Assembly (NCBI RefSeq): GCF_008064635.1
Contig: NZ_VRYZ01000010.1
Span: forward strand, 102,751-166,750
Reading direction: 5' to 3'
DNA length: 64,000 nucleotides
DNA from: Parahaliea aestuarii
GTDB taxonomy: Bacteria > Pseudomonadota > Gammaproteobacteria > Pseudomonadales > Halieaceae
The position numbers and the translations under genes were made by a program. The notes below the pieces were generated by a model, which saw nothing but the letters and a program-made list of their open reading frames with translations, ran no database searches and had not been told where the DNA came from. Below are positions 37,122 through 46,579 of the stretch, in pieces; positions within the stretch are counted from its first letter, which is position 1, and each line of letters begins with the position of its first letter.

Positions 37122-37655
37122 GTGAAAGACTGTACAGCCCCCGAGGCGACCTGGGTATTTGGCTATGGCTCGCTGATCTACAAGGTGGATTTTCCCTTTC
37201 TGCAGCGAGAAGTGGCCAGCATCGACGGCTGGCAGCGGCGCTTCTGGCAGGGTTCCCACGATCACCGCGGCACGCCCGACAGCCCGGGCCGGGTGGTCAC
37301 CCTTACGCCGGCTCGCGGCGCGCTGTGCCAGGGCGTTGCCTACCGGGTGGAAAACAGCGTCTTCGCACACCTCGATCACCGGGAGAAGAATGGCTACCAG
37401 CGCGCTCCGGTGAGCATTACCCTGGCCGCCAGCGGCGCGACGGTTGAGGGGGTTGTGTACTACGCCGCGCCGGGCAATCCGGCTTTCCTGGGGGAGGCAC
37501 CCCTGCCCGACATGGCGCGCCATATCGCCGCCAGCGCCGGCCCCAGTGGCAGCAATCGCGATTACCTCAATCAGCTTGCCCGGGCGCTGCAGGGGCTGGG
37601 CGCGCGGGATGAACACGTCTTCGAGCTGAACCGGCTGGTGGACGCCATCGAGTAG
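37122..37655 (+). CDS. ChaC-like gamma-glutamylcyclotransferase
   Basis: 177 aa from a GTG at 37122; the open frame extends much further upstream, but homologous sequence begins only here (VFGYGSLIYKVDFPF). The YGSLIY loop binds the gamma-glutamyl group, and a catalytic Glu is expected in the REKNGYQR stretch. ChaC enzymes degrade glutathione to 5-oxoproline and Cys-Gly in the cytoplasm. No strong ribosome site is visible. The DMT transporter gene follows after 58 nt. Confidence 0.82.
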   Translation: MKDCTAPEATWVFGYGSLIYKVDFPFLQREVASIDGWQRRFWQGSHDHRGTPDSPGRVVTLTPARGALCQGVAYRVENSVFAHLDHREKNGYQRAPVSITLAASGATVEGVVYYAAPGNPAFLGEAPLPDMARHIAASAGPSGSNRDYLNQLARALQGLGARDEHVFELNRLVDAIE

Positions 37656-37713
37656 TTTGCCACCGCTGCGCCGCCTGACTATCCTCCCCGCCTCACCTGT
37701 CCAGGGGGCCACC

Positions 37714-38580
37714 ATGGTCGCTACACGTTTGATCCTCATTGCACTGGTTGCCGTTACCACCATGTCGGCGGCGCCGGTGCTGGTGAGCGCCACCAGTGCC
37801 AACGAGGTCACCATCGGCTTCGTGCGTCTGGGTATTGCCGTGCTGGTGTTCAGCCCCCTGGTGTTCTGGCAGCAACGCTTGTGGCGCTTGAGCCCTCGCC
37901 AGTGGTTGCGACTGGTGTTGATCGGCATGGTGTTTGCCGTGCACTGGCTCAGCTATTTCATCAGCATCAAGCTCGCCGGGCCCTCGGTGGCGGCGCTGAC
38001 CATCACCACCTACGGCGTGCAGTACCTCTTCCTGGCCTGGTTGTTCAACGGCGAGCGGGTCAGTCCGGTGGAGTGCCTGGCTGTCGCCTGCTGTTTCGCC
38101 GGTTGCGTGGTGGTGTCACCGGTGCTGTCGCTGCAGGACACCACCAGCCGGGGGATTGCGGTGGGGCTGTTCAGCGCCCTGCTGTACGCGGCGCTGCCGC
38201 TGCTGCACCAGCGCGCCAGCAGCATACGCACCCTCGATCGCACCTGGGGGCAGTTCTTCTTCGCCCTGCTGTTCTTCCTGCCGCTGTGGCCGCGCTCCGA
38301 TTGGGCGCTGGAGACCAGCGACTATTCCCAGCTGCTGGTGCTCGGCCTGCTGTGTACGGTGGTTTCCCACGGACTGTGGGTGAAGAGCAGTACCGAGCTG
38401 CCGGCGATTTACTCCAGCGTGATCTACTACCTCTACCTGCCGCTGGCGATGCTCGGCAGTGTGCTGTTCCTGGGCGAAGCACTGACCCCGCAGAAGCTGC
38501 TGGGCGCTGCCCTGGTGGTGGGGTCGAGTCTGTTCCTGTCCCTGTACCGCTTCCGGCGGCGGGAGCGGTCCGCCGCCTGA
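37714..38580 (+). CDS. EamA/DMT-family transporter
   Basis: 288 aa starting at the ATG with AGGGGG upstream. Ten hydrophobic helices in two five-helix repeats: the EamA halves are seen at TSANEVTIGFVRLGIAVLVF and YAALPLLHQRASS ... LPAIYSSVIYYLYLPLAMLGS, with LGEALTPQKLLGAALVVGSSL as the classic C-terminal motif. It probably exports a small metabolite or amino acid. Substrate unknown. Confidence 0.88.
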   Translation: MVATRLILIALVAVTTMSAAPVLVSATSANEVTIGFVRLGIAVLVFSPLVFWQQRLWRLSPRQWLRLVLIGMVFAVHWLSYFISIKLAGPSVAALTITTYGVQYLFLAWLFNGERVSPVECLAVACCFAGCVVVSPVLSLQDTTSRGIAVGLFSALLYAALPLLHQRASSIRTLDRTWGQFFFALLFFLPLWPRSDWALETSDYSQLLVLGLLCTVVSHGLWVKSSTELPAIYSSVIYYLYLPLAMLGSVLFLGEALTPQKLLGAALVVGSSLFLSLYRFRRRERSAA

Positions 38581-38740
38581 ACCGCTCGCGCCGGGGAAGT
38601 CGCGTCCTCCTGTTTTGCCCGCTGGCCGCCTGCATTGTTAAACCGTTGCGTACCGGCGACCGGGCAGGCGGCGGCGGGTGTCGGCGGCGTTGATATGATT
38701 GGCGCACGCTGCTCCTGCAAAATACCGATAGAGGCCCGCC

Positions 38741-39979
38741 ATGACGACAGCCCGCTCCCCCTTTGACCCGGTCACCATCGGCCCCCTCAGCCTGCGCAAC
38801 CGCTTTGTAAAATCCGGCGCCAATGAAGCCATGTGCATCGACGGCAAGCCCACGAAGGCGCTGGTAAAGCACCACCGCGACCTGGCGGCGGGTGGCGTGG
38901 GCATGACCACGGTGGCCTATATGGCGGTAGCGCCGGAAGGGCGCACCTTGCCGAACCAGATCTGGCTGCGCGAAGCGGTATTGCCGGACCTGCAGGTGCT
39001 GACCGCCGCCGTGCACGATGAAGGCGCGGCCATCTCCGCCCAGCTGACCCACGGCGGCTCGTTTGTCACCGGCATGAAAGTGAAGGGGCGCACCATCAGC
39101 TCGGTGTCGGGCTTCAACCCGGCCGGTATGCTGAAGGGCAACTTCTTCAGCCGGGCGATGGACGAGAGTGACATGCAGCGGGTAACCGGCGAGTTTGTGC
39201 GCGCCGCCCAATTGTGTCGCGAGGCCGGCTTTGACGCGGTGGAACTGCACATGGGCCACGGCTACCTGCTGAACCAGTTTATATCGCCCCTCAGCAACAC
39301 GCGTGAGGATGAATACGGCGGCAGTGCCGAGAACCGGGTGCGCTTCCCGGCCCGGGTACTGGCGGCAGTCAAGCAGGCAGTGGGTGAACAGGTGGCGGTG
39401 ATCGCCAAGCTCAGCGTGGCGGACGGCGTGCGCCGGGGCACCCAGGTGGAGGACACCGTGGTAACCGCGCGGGCGCTGGAAGCGGCCGGGGCCGACATGC
39501 TGGTGCTGTCGGGCGGCCGCAACGTGGAGTCCACCTGGTACATGTTCGGCAGTAACATGCACCGCGAGGAAATCAGCAAAGTACTCAAGCAGCAGGGCGA
39601 GTGGATGACATCGCTGATGATGAAGGCCGCCGCCTCCAGCGAACCGAAGGTGACCTTCCGGGAGCTCTACTTCCTGGAAAATTCCCGCCGCATTCGCGAA
39701 GCGGTTACTTTGCCGCTGGCCTATGTGGGGGGCAGCAAGTCGCTGGCCAATGCCGAGCAACTGGTGGCCGAGGGCTTCGATTGCATCGTCATGGCCCGCG
39801 CCCTGATTCACGACCCGGCGCTGGTGAACAAATTCCGCAGCGGTGAAGTGAGCCAGTCCGGCTGCGATAACTGCAACGGTTGCGTTGCCTACATCTACCA
39901 CCCGGCAGGAACCTGGTGTGTGCAAAATCCGCCGAATGACCCGGCCCTGAACCAGGTGCCGGCAGCTCAGGTGGAGTGA
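38741..39979 (+). CDS. NADH:flavin oxidoreductase (Old Yellow Enzyme family) with Cys cluster
   Basis: 412 aa. FMN-binding TIM barrel: SLRNRFVKSGANEAM at the start, QLTHGGS, the active-site GHGYLLNQF, and SPLSNTREDEYGGS, all OYE-like. The C-terminus has Cys375, Cys378, Cys381 and Cys393 (C-x2-C-x2-C-x11-C), near the [4Fe-4S] motif of 2,4-dienoyl-CoA reductases, yet the pyridine-nucleotide domain that normally follows is absent. It likely reduces an alpha,beta-unsaturated carbonyl. The LLM oxidoreductase gene follows after 44 nt. Confidence 0.88.
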   Translation: MTTARSPFDPVTIGPLSLRNRFVKSGANEAMCIDGKPTKALVKHHRDLAAGGVGMTTVAYMAVAPEGRTLPNQIWLREAVLPDLQVLTAAVHDEGAAISAQLTHGGSFVTGMKVKGRTISSVSGFNPAGMLKGNFFSRAMDESDMQRVTGEFVRAAQLCREAGFDAVELHMGHGYLLNQFISPLSNTREDEYGGSAENRVRFPARVLAAVKQAVGEQVAVIAKLSVADGVRRGTQVEDTVVTARALEAAGADMLVLSGGRNVESTWYMFGSNMHREEISKVLKQQGEWMTSLMMKAAASSEPKVTFRELYFLENSRRIREAVTLPLAYVGGSKSLANAEQLVAEGFDCIVMARALIHDPALVNKFRSGEVSQSGCDNCNGCVAYIYHPAGTWCVQNPPNDPALNQVPAAQVE

Positions 39980-40023
39980 TCGATGCACGGCCCGCGGTGT
40001 GGGTTTGAAATGGAGGGGATGAG

Positions 40024-40881
40024 ATGAAAGTGTGGTTGATCGCGCCCTGGACAGAGGTGCAGGACATGATCGAACTGGCCCGCCATGCCGAAGCACTGGG
40101 GTTCGAGGGCATCATGGGGGCGGATCACGCCTTTGTGCCGCGGTCGATGGCGCCGGGCTACCTGTATTCGGACGACGGCCGCCCGCCCATCGACGGGGAT
40201 ATGCCCTACCCGGACGTGTGGACCACTATCGCCGCCATGGCCTGCGCCACCGAGCGATTGAAGTTTTCGACCGCAGTGTATGTCCTGCCGCTGCGCAATC
40301 CCATCGAAGTGGCGAAGGCCCTGGCCAACCTGGCGCAGATCAGCAACGACCGGGTGGTGTTGGGGGCAGGCGCTGGCTGGATGAAGGAGGAGTTTGACGT
40401 GTACGGCGTGGACTTCCACCAGCGCGGCAAGTTGCTGGATGAGTCCATCGAAGTGATGCGCAAGCTGTGGCGGGGCGGTTATGTCGCCCACGATGGCCCC
40501 CTGTACCCCTTCCCCCCGCTGCAGATCACACCGGCCCTGCAGCGTCCGGTACCGGTCTACATCGGCGGCACCAGCAAGGCTGCTCTCAGGCGCGCGGCGC
40601 GACTGGGCCAGGGCTGGATTGGCGCCGGCAACGATATCGACGAGGTGCCGGCCATACTCGGGCAACTGGCGGAATACCGCGCTGAATATGGCCGCATTAG
40701 CGAACCTTTCGAGACTGTAATCGCGGTCAACCAGCCGCAGGACATCGACCGCATGAAGCGTCTGGAGGAACTGGGGATGACCTCGGCGGTGTTTGGCGTG
40801 ACCGATTACACCCTGCCCCTGGCGGACAAATTGCGGGCGATGGAGCAGTTCGCTACCGGCCTGATGCCGCTGCTGGCCTGA
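40024..40881 (+). CDS. LLM-class flavin-dependent oxidoreductase
   Basis: 285 aa with GGAGGGG upstream of the ATG. Luciferase-like TIM barrel: ARHAEALGFEGIMGADHAF, FSTAVYVLPLRNPIEVAKALA, VVLGAGAGWMKEEF and PVYIGGTSKAALRRAARLGQGWIGA (each quoted in part) match the TIGR03619-type family. Members use F420 or FMN; which one cannot be told here. It pairs with the OYE gene, suggesting a shared ring-reduction or oxidation pathway. Confidence 0.88.
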   Translation: MKVWLIAPWTEVQDMIELARHAEALGFEGIMGADHAFVPRSMAPGYLYSDDGRPPIDGDMPYPDVWTTIAAMACATERLKFSTAVYVLPLRNPIEVAKALANLAQISNDRVVLGAGAGWMKEEFDVYGVDFHQRGKLLDESIEVMRKLWRGGYVAHDGPLYPFPPLQITPALQRPVPVYIGGTSKAALRRAARLGQGWIGAGNDIDEVPAILGQLAEYRAEYGRISEPFETVIAVNQPQDIDRMKRLEELGMTSAVFGVTDYTLPLADKLRAMEQFATGLMPLLA

Positions 40882-41055
40882 TCTGTTTCCGGCGCTGAGC
40901 CGGCCTCACCGGGTCAATCCTGCCGGCGGGGCTGCTGCGCCCGGGTAAATCCCTACTCCCCACAGGTTGCCATTGTTAACCTGACTGTGCTGAGATTGGC
41001 CGACGTCCAGTTTAATGATAAGAGCCTGTCTGGACCGGGGAGGGGCAAACCTGGC

Positions 41056-43557
41056 ATGAGAAGCAGTACGGACCGCATACCTGATCTGGCCTCCCTGCGG
41101 GAAGATCCCCTGCTTTCGGTGATTATCGAAGGCCTTCCCGGCATGTTCTATGTCTATGACGCCGCTGGCCGGATGCTGCTGTGGAACCAGCGATTTTGCG
41201 ATCTGACCGGCTACTCATCGCAAGAGATTGAGCGACTGCACCCCCTCGACCTGTTCGAACAACGGGAATACATGGCCGAACGCAGTAAAGAAGTGTTCGC
41301 GGACGGCGTCAGTGAAATGGAAGCCAGCCTGTTGTGCAAGGGCGGCGAGACGGTCCTGGTTCGCTTCACATCCCAGCGTGTGGAGATTGACGGTCGGCAG
41401 TGCGTGGCGGGCCTGGGGGTTGATGTATCCGATCGCCAGCGGATTGAAGACATTCTCCACGACAGCGAAGCGCGCTACCGCAGTTTCATCGAACACACGG
41501 CAGAAGGGGTGTACTCCTTTGAAGTGGGGCAGCCGGTGCCCCGCGATATGCCTGTGAGCGAACAGATACAGCAGGTCTATGCCGGCCGCATCATCGCCTG
41601 CAATGACGCCATGGCGCATATGTATGGCTATGCCAATGCGGCGGAAATGGTGGGCATTCGGGTCAGGGATTTGCACGGTGGAGACGACCGGCCGCAGAAC
41701 ATCGCCTTTCTCAAGGCGTGGATAGAAAACGACTACCGCATCATCAATGCGGAATCCATGGAGTTCGATGTCGACGGTAACGCCAAGTGGTTTTCCAACA
41801 ACTGCGTGGGCATTATCGAGAACGGCTGCCTGGTGCGGGGCTGGGGCGCGCAGGTTGACATTACCGAGCGGAAATCCGCCGAGCAGCGATTGCGCCTGTC
41901 CGCGAGCGTTTTCGAGAACATCGCTGACGGCATCTTTATTACCAGTGCGGATTACACCATCATCGATGTCAACCAGGCCTTTGTGGATATCACCGGCTAC
42001 GAAAAGGCCGAGGTGATCGGCAAGGATACGCGTCTTTTGCAGTCCGGCCGGCATGACGATGCATTCTTCCTGGAATTGCAGAACACCCTGGGGGAACAGG
42101 GTTCGTGGCGTGGTGAAGTCTGGTACCGGCGCAAGGACGGCGAAATATTCCCGGTGTTGCTGACGGTCAGCGCGGTGAAGAACGAAGACCTGGAGCTGAC
42201 CCACTACGCCTGCGCCGCCACTGATATCAGCCAGATAAAGCAGTCCCAGGAACGGCTCGATTTTCTCGCCCATCATGACCCGCTGACCGGGCTCGCCAAC
42301 CGCGCCCTGCTGGTGGAGCGGCTGGAGTGGTCGATGCAGCACGCCCGTCGCAACCAGCACGCCTTCGCCCTAGTGTTTATCGACCTCGACCACTTCAAGC
42401 ACGTCAATGACAGCATGGGGCACCCGGCGGGGGACGAACTGCTGCAGGCTGTGGCGAAGCGCCTGGTGAGTTCGCTGCGTGAGGAGGATACCGTGGCCCG
42501 CATGGGGGGCGACGAGTTTGTACTGATCCTGGAAGAAATTCCCGATTCCAATGTGGCGGCGCGCCTGGTGGAAAAACTGTTGAAGGCGCTGGCCGAGCCT
42601 TTCAGGATTCAAGGCCGTGACATCCACGTTCTGGGAAGCATGGGTATCTGCCTTTACCCCGGTGACGGTGACGATAGCCAGACGCTATTGCGCAACGCCG
42701 ATGCCGCGTTGTTCCGGGCCAAGGAGCGGGGCCGAAACACCTTCGAGTTCTACACCGAAGAGCTGACACACAATGCCTTTGAGCGCGTGCTGATGGAAAG
42801 CAACCTGAGGCGGGCGCTGGCGGAGGATGAACTGGTTCTGCACTACCAGCCGCAGATCGACCTGGTCTCCGGCGATGTGGTTGGTGTGGAGGCTCTGGTG
42901 CGCTGGAACCACCCCGAGCAGGGTTTGATGCTGCCCGGCAAATTCATTCCGCTGGCCGAGGAAACCGGGCTGATACATGACATTGGCGAGTGGGTGCTGC
43001 ATGAGGCCTGCCGCCAGGCCCGCCAGTGGCTGGACATGGGGCTGGAATTTGGCCGGATGGGGGTGAATGTGTCCCGCGCCCAGTTGCAGCGGGGGCGCCT
43101 GTTCGAGGAGATAGAGCAGGTACTGGCGAGCACTGGCCTGCCGGCGCAGCGCCTGGAACTGGAGGTGACCGAAAGCTTCATCATGGCCAAGGAGAGCCTG
43201 GCCATCCGGCAACTCGACCGGCTGTTTGGCAGCGGTGTGTCCATTGCGATCGATGATTTCGGTACAGGATATTCCTCCCTCAGCTACCTGAAACGCCTGC
43301 CGGTGCACCGCCTGAAGATCGACAAATCCTTTATCCAGGACATCCCCGAGGATGAGAACGACGTGGCGATCACCGCGGCCGTGATCTCCATGGCGCACAA
43401 ACTGGGACTCAAGGTGCTGGCAGAGGGGGTGGAGTCTGCTGCTCAGGCTGAATTCCTGCTGAGCAGCGGCTGTTCAGAAGTGCAGGGTTTTTTCTATTCG
43501 CGGCCGGTGAATGCGAATGAGGTAACCGCTTTCCTGGGTAAGGCCCAGTCCCGTTGA
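41056..43557 (+). CDS. PAS-PAS-PAS-GGDEF-EAL cyclic-di-GMP enzyme
   Basis: 833 aa from the ATG at 41056 (a GTG at 40987 would add 23 residues). Three PAS domains (~20-140, ~145-285, ~290-410) and no membrane helix, so it is cytosolic. The GGDEF domain has an intact GGDEF (484-488) and an RxxD inhibitory site five residues earlier (REED). The EAL domain has EALVRW (612-617), the DDFGTGYSSLSYL loop and EGVES. Both c-di-GMP synthesis and breakdown motifs are therefore preserved; net activity may be switched by PAS ligands. Such enzymes govern LapA-type adhesion elsewhere, which may connect it to the adhesin at 2,270. Confidence 0.92.
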   Translation: MRSSTDRIPDLASLREDPLLSVIIEGLPGMFYVYDAAGRMLLWNQRFCDLTGYSSQEIERLHPLDLFEQREYMAERSKEVFADGVSEMEASLLCKGGETVLVRFTSQRVEIDGRQCVAGLGVDVSDRQRIEDILHDSEARYRSFIEHTAEGVYSFEVGQPVPRDMPVSEQIQQVYAGRIIACNDAMAHMYGYANAAEMVGIRVRDLHGGDDRPQNIAFLKAWIENDYRIINAESMEFDVDGNAKWFSNNCVGIIENGCLVRGWGAQVDITERKSAEQRLRLSASVFENIADGIFITSADYTIIDVNQAFVDITGYEKAEVIGKDTRLLQSGRHDDAFFLELQNTLGEQGSWRGEVWYRRKDGEIFPVLLTVSAVKNEDLELTHYACAATDISQIKQSQERLDFLAHHDPLTGLANRALLVERLEWSMQHARRNQHAFALVFIDLDHFKHVNDSMGHPAGDELLQAVAKRLVSSLREEDTVARMGGDEFVLILEEIPDSNVAARLVEKLLKALAEPFRIQGRDIHVLGSMGICLYPGDGDDSQTLLRNADAALFRAKERGRNTFEFYTEELTHNAFERVLMESNLRRALAEDELVLHYQPQIDLVSGDVVGVEALVRWNHPEQGLMLPGKFIPLAEETGLIHDIGEWVLHEACRQARQWLDMGLEFGRMGVNVSRAQLQRGRLFEEIEQVLASTGLPAQRLELEVTESFIMAKESLAIRQLDRLFGSGVSIAIDDFGTGYSSLSYLKRLPVHRLKIDKSFIQDIPEDENDVAITAAVISMAHKLGLKVLAEGVESAAQAEFLLSSGCSEVQGFFYSRPVNANEVTAFLGKAQSR

Positions 43558-43605
43558 ACTGGCGCCGGGGCCGGTACGCCGGTTCCCGGCCGCTCTCGTT
43601 TCCCT

Positions 43606-44136
43606 CTACGCTCTGGCTTTCCAGCTGGCGCGATCCTGCCCCCAGGCGCGCACCTGGTGCTTGGCCAGCGACCCGGGCATGCGCACTTCCTCGCCGGGTT
43701 CTGACCCGAGCCGTTCGGCCAGTGCCTGGGAGCGGGTGTTGGCATCGGCGATCAGGTGGTCCACCCGGTCCCAGCCCAGAACATCGAAGGCGTAGTCCAC
43801 GCTGGCGACTGCCGCTTCGTAGGCATAGCCCTGGCCCTCGGCCGAACGCAGCAGACCCCAGCCCACCTCACGGACCGGCCAGTGCAGCGGCGTCCACGGC
43901 CCGATGCGGCCAATCCACTGGTTGCTGGATTTTTCAATTACCGAGAACATGGCGGCGGGCAGCAATTGCCAGGCGCCCAGCAGCCCGGCGAAGGAGCGCC
44001 AGGCGTCCGCTTCCGCCTGTACGCCGCCCAGGTGCTCCATGGTGACCGGGTCGGCGCAGAATTCGGCGAAACGGGGAAAGTCCTCCGGCAGTGGTGGCCG
44101 CAATAGAAGTCGGGGTGTTTCCAGGTGGTGGGTCAT
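43606..44136 (-). CDS. GNAT N-acetyltransferase (RimJ/RimL-like)
   Basis: 176 aa. Opening TPRLLLRPPLPEDFPRFAEF is the RimJ/L-type start; acetyl-CoA binding motif A is LRSAEGQGYAYEA, and NTRSQALAERLG is the C-terminal element. It transfers acetyl groups to an N-terminal amine or small molecule. It is convergent with the GGDEF-EAL gene and not in an operon. Confidence 0.85.
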   Translation of the reverse strand: MTHHLETPRLLLRPPLPEDFPRFAEFCADPVTMEHLGGVQAEADAWRSFAGLLGAWQLLPAAMFSVIEKSSNQWIGRIGPWTPLHWPVREVGWGLLRSAEGQGYAYEAAVASVDYAFDVLGWDRVDHLIADANTRSQALAERLGSEPGEEVRMPGSLAKHQVRAWGQDRASWKARA

Positions 44137-44194
44137 AGCAGAGGTCTCTGGCTGTGTCCGTGTTTTATAGCACAGTGACGGTAGCGGAGATGGA

Positions 44195-45496
44195 TTACGC
44201 CTGCAGCCTGGAAATTGCCTCGGTCACCTCGCCGACATCCCGGGACTGCGAATCAGCGACATCGACAATATCGCGGATGCGGTCCGTCACCTCGGTGATC
44301 GATCCCACAATGGTTTTCATCGCGTCTCCGGCCTGCCGTGCACAGCCGCTGCTTTCGGACAGCTTGTCGATCGTCGATTTCACCAGTTCATTAATGTCCC
44401 TCGACGAGTCAGCCGTGCGCTGGGCCAGCGCGCGAACCTCATGGGCCACGATGGCAAAACCCCGGCCCTGTTCACCGGCCTGCGCTGCCTCCACCGCGGC
44501 ATTCAGTGCGAGCAGTTTGGTTTGCAGTGCGATCGAGTCGATCAGGCTGATAATGTCGGACATGCTCTTCGCGCGGTCGTTCAGCTGGTTGATGGTGCCT
44601 ACCAGTGTTTGCACCACCGCTCCGCCCTGATCGGCGCATTGTGTTGCATCGAGGGCAAGTTGATTCGCGTTCTGGGCCTTGCTGGCGATCTGCGGGACCG
44701 TTTCGGCCAGTGAACCCAGCGATTGCTGCAGTTCCTGGCTGGCGCGTGTCTGCCGGGTGATATCCGTGGCGTACTTGACAATCTTGAAGGGGCGACCGGC
44801 CATATCGAAGATCGGGTTGTAGGTGGCCTGAATCCAGATGTCGTCCCCGTTTTTGCGCAGTCGTCGGAACTGCCCTGAATGGTACTCGCCGGACTGCAGC
44901 CGGTCCCAGAACTGGCGATAGGCCGGGGATTCGCGTTCCGCCCGGTCCACGAAAATGCGGTGGTGCTTGCCGATGACCTCTTCCCGTTTGTAACCCAGGG
45001 CTGAGAGAAAATTGTCGTTGGCATCGAGGATGGTGCCGTTCAGGTCAAAGCTGATCACCGCCTGGGCGCGATCGATCGCCTTCAGGCGCCCCTCCATGTC
45101 GGCGATATTCAGGCGATCGCTGGTGACATCCATCGCGTGTTTGATCACCCGGTATGGGCGCCCTCGGCGGTTCATGATCGGGCTGTAGCTGCCCTGAATC
45201 CAGACTTCCCGCCCGCCGTTGGCGACACGACGGTAGAGGCCCGACTGGGCCTGGCCGGTACCGAGCTGTTTCCAGAAGTCCCTGTACTGGGAGGTGGCGC
45301 TGATGGCGCTGTCGACGAAGATGCTGTGGTGCCGCCCGACGATATCGCCGAGGTCATAGCCCATGACCTTGAGAAAGTTATCGTTGGCCTGAACAATGGT
45401 GCCGTCCGGCTCGAATTCGATGATGGCCTGCACTTTGTGTAGCGCCTGGATCTCTCCCGCTTTCGCAGGAATACCCAACTTCCGGAACATACCCAT
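44195..45496 (-). CDS. Soluble chemoreceptor with two PAS domains
   Basis: 433 aa with no membrane helix. PAS1 (~12-130, IEFEPDGTIVQANDNFLKVMGY) and PAS2 (~135-255, ISFDLNGTILDANDNFLSALGY) are near duplicates. The remaining ~175 residues are a methyl-accepting signalling domain with a hairpin tip LNAAVEAAQAGEQGRGFAIVA, where the usual Arg of EAARAG is Gln. It would sense a cytoplasmic redox or small-molecule cue and signal to CheA/CheW, which are not in the window. Confidence 0.88.
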   Translation of the reverse strand: MGMFRKLGIPAKAGEIQALHKVQAIIEFEPDGTIVQANDNFLKVMGYDLGDIVGRHHSIFVDSAISATSQYRDFWKQLGTGQAQSGLYRRVANGGREVWIQGSYSPIMNRRGRPYRVIKHAMDVTSDRLNIADMEGRLKAIDRAQAVISFDLNGTILDANDNFLSALGYKREEVIGKHHRIFVDRAERESPAYRQFWDRLQSGEYHSGQFRRLRKNGDDIWIQATYNPIFDMAGRPFKIVKYATDITRQTRASQELQQSLGSLAETVPQIASKAQNANQLALDATQCADQGGAVVQTLVGTINQLNDRAKSMSDIISLIDSIALQTKLLALNAAVEAAQAGEQGRGFAIVAHEVRALAQRTADSSRDINELVKSTIDKLSESSGCARQAGDAMKTIVGSITEVTDRIRDIVDVADSQSRDVGEVTEAISRLQA

Positions 45497-45783
45497 ATGA
45501 CTCCCCCGAGTCGATACGCACCTTGCCGGCGATCTTTGTTCCTGACCGTTTTACCCGGCTCCAGCAGAACTTAATTATTACGATGACTAGCTTAATTAGT
45601 CTGTCTGCACATAAATCGCATCGGCCGGATCGATGCGAACTTTAGAAAAAAATAAAACTTTTTGAAGATTCGGGTTCTGGTTCGGGGTTTGCACTTTGCT
45701 GTGCCGCCGGGGTGGGAGTCGATGTAACATGTCCATCAGTGCCGGAATCACCCAATTTTTCTAATAAACTGCGAGGTGCCGCC

Positions 45784-46566
45784 ATGCCTGCTTCCCCTGT
45801 GACAAGCGAAACCAACGGCCCGATTCTTACCATTACCATCAACCGGCCCGAGAAGCGGAATGCGGTGGACCGGCCCACCGCCAGCGCCCTGTGCGAGGCC
45901 TTTGTCGCCTTCGAGCGCGACGACCAGTTGAAGGTGGCGGTGCTGGCCGGCAGCGGCGGTAACTTTTGCGCGGGCGCAGACCTCACCGCCATGTCGGACC
46001 CGGAACTGCGCAACGAGGTAGAGCCGAGCGGCTCGGGTCCGGGCCCGATGGGCCCCAGCCGTATGCTGCTGTCCAAACCGGTGATCGCCGCGGTATCCGG
46101 CTACGCCGTGGCCGGCGGGCTGGAACTGGCCTTGATGTGCGATATGCGCGTGGCGGAGGAGTCTGCCGTGTTTGGGGTGTTCTGCCGGCGCTGGGGCGTG
46201 CCGCTGATCGATGGTGGCACTGTGCGCCTGTCGCGCATTGTCGGCCAGGGGCGCGCCATGGACATGATACTCACCGGCCGCCCGGTAGCGGCCAGTGAGG
46301 CCCTGGACATGGGGCTGGCCAACCGCGTTGTACCCGACGGCGAAGCGCTGGCGACAGCCCAGGCACTGGCGGCGGAGATCGCCGCCTTTCCCCAGCAGTG
46401 CCTGCGGGCCGACCGCCGTTCAGCCTACCTGCAGTGGGACAAGACCCTGGAACAGGCCTTGATCGACGAGGGCGCCGGTGGTTACCCCATCGTGTTTGCC
46501 GAGGCGATCGAGGGCGCAGGGCGGTTTGCCAGCGGTTTCGGGCGGCACGGCTCCTTCAACGAATAG
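45784..46566 (+). CDS. Enoyl-CoA hydratase/isomerase (crotonase family)
   Basis: 260 aa from the ATG with GAGGT upstream; a longer frame is open but lacks family sequence. Crotonase motifs are RPEKRNAVDRPTA, the oxyanion-hole FCAGADLTAM, and SGYAVAGGLELALMCDMRV with the second oxyanion residue. The catalytic acid of classical hydratases falls in the GVPLIDGG region, where Asp replaces Glu, so isomerase or hydrolase activity is possible. It is convergent with a P450 gene (13 nt between stops). Confidence 0.88.
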   Translation: MPASPVTSETNGPILTITINRPEKRNAVDRPTASALCEAFVAFERDDQLKVAVLAGSGGNFCAGADLTAMSDPELRNEVEPSGSGPGPMGPSRMLLSKPVIAAVSGYAVAGGLELALMCDMRVAEESAVFGVFCRRWGVPLIDGGTVRLSRIVGQGRAMDMILTGRPVAASEALDMGLANRVVPDGEALATAQALAAEIAAFPQQCLRADRRSAYLQWDKTLEQALIDEGAGGYPIVFAEAIEGAGRFASGFGRHGSFNE

Positions 46567-46579
46567 ATACTGCAAGCCG

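Noticed and set aside
38171..40096. 641-codon frame antisense to the DMT and OYE genes
   Set aside because: Spans two well-supported genes and is Arg/His/Pro-rich as expected of a shadow frame.
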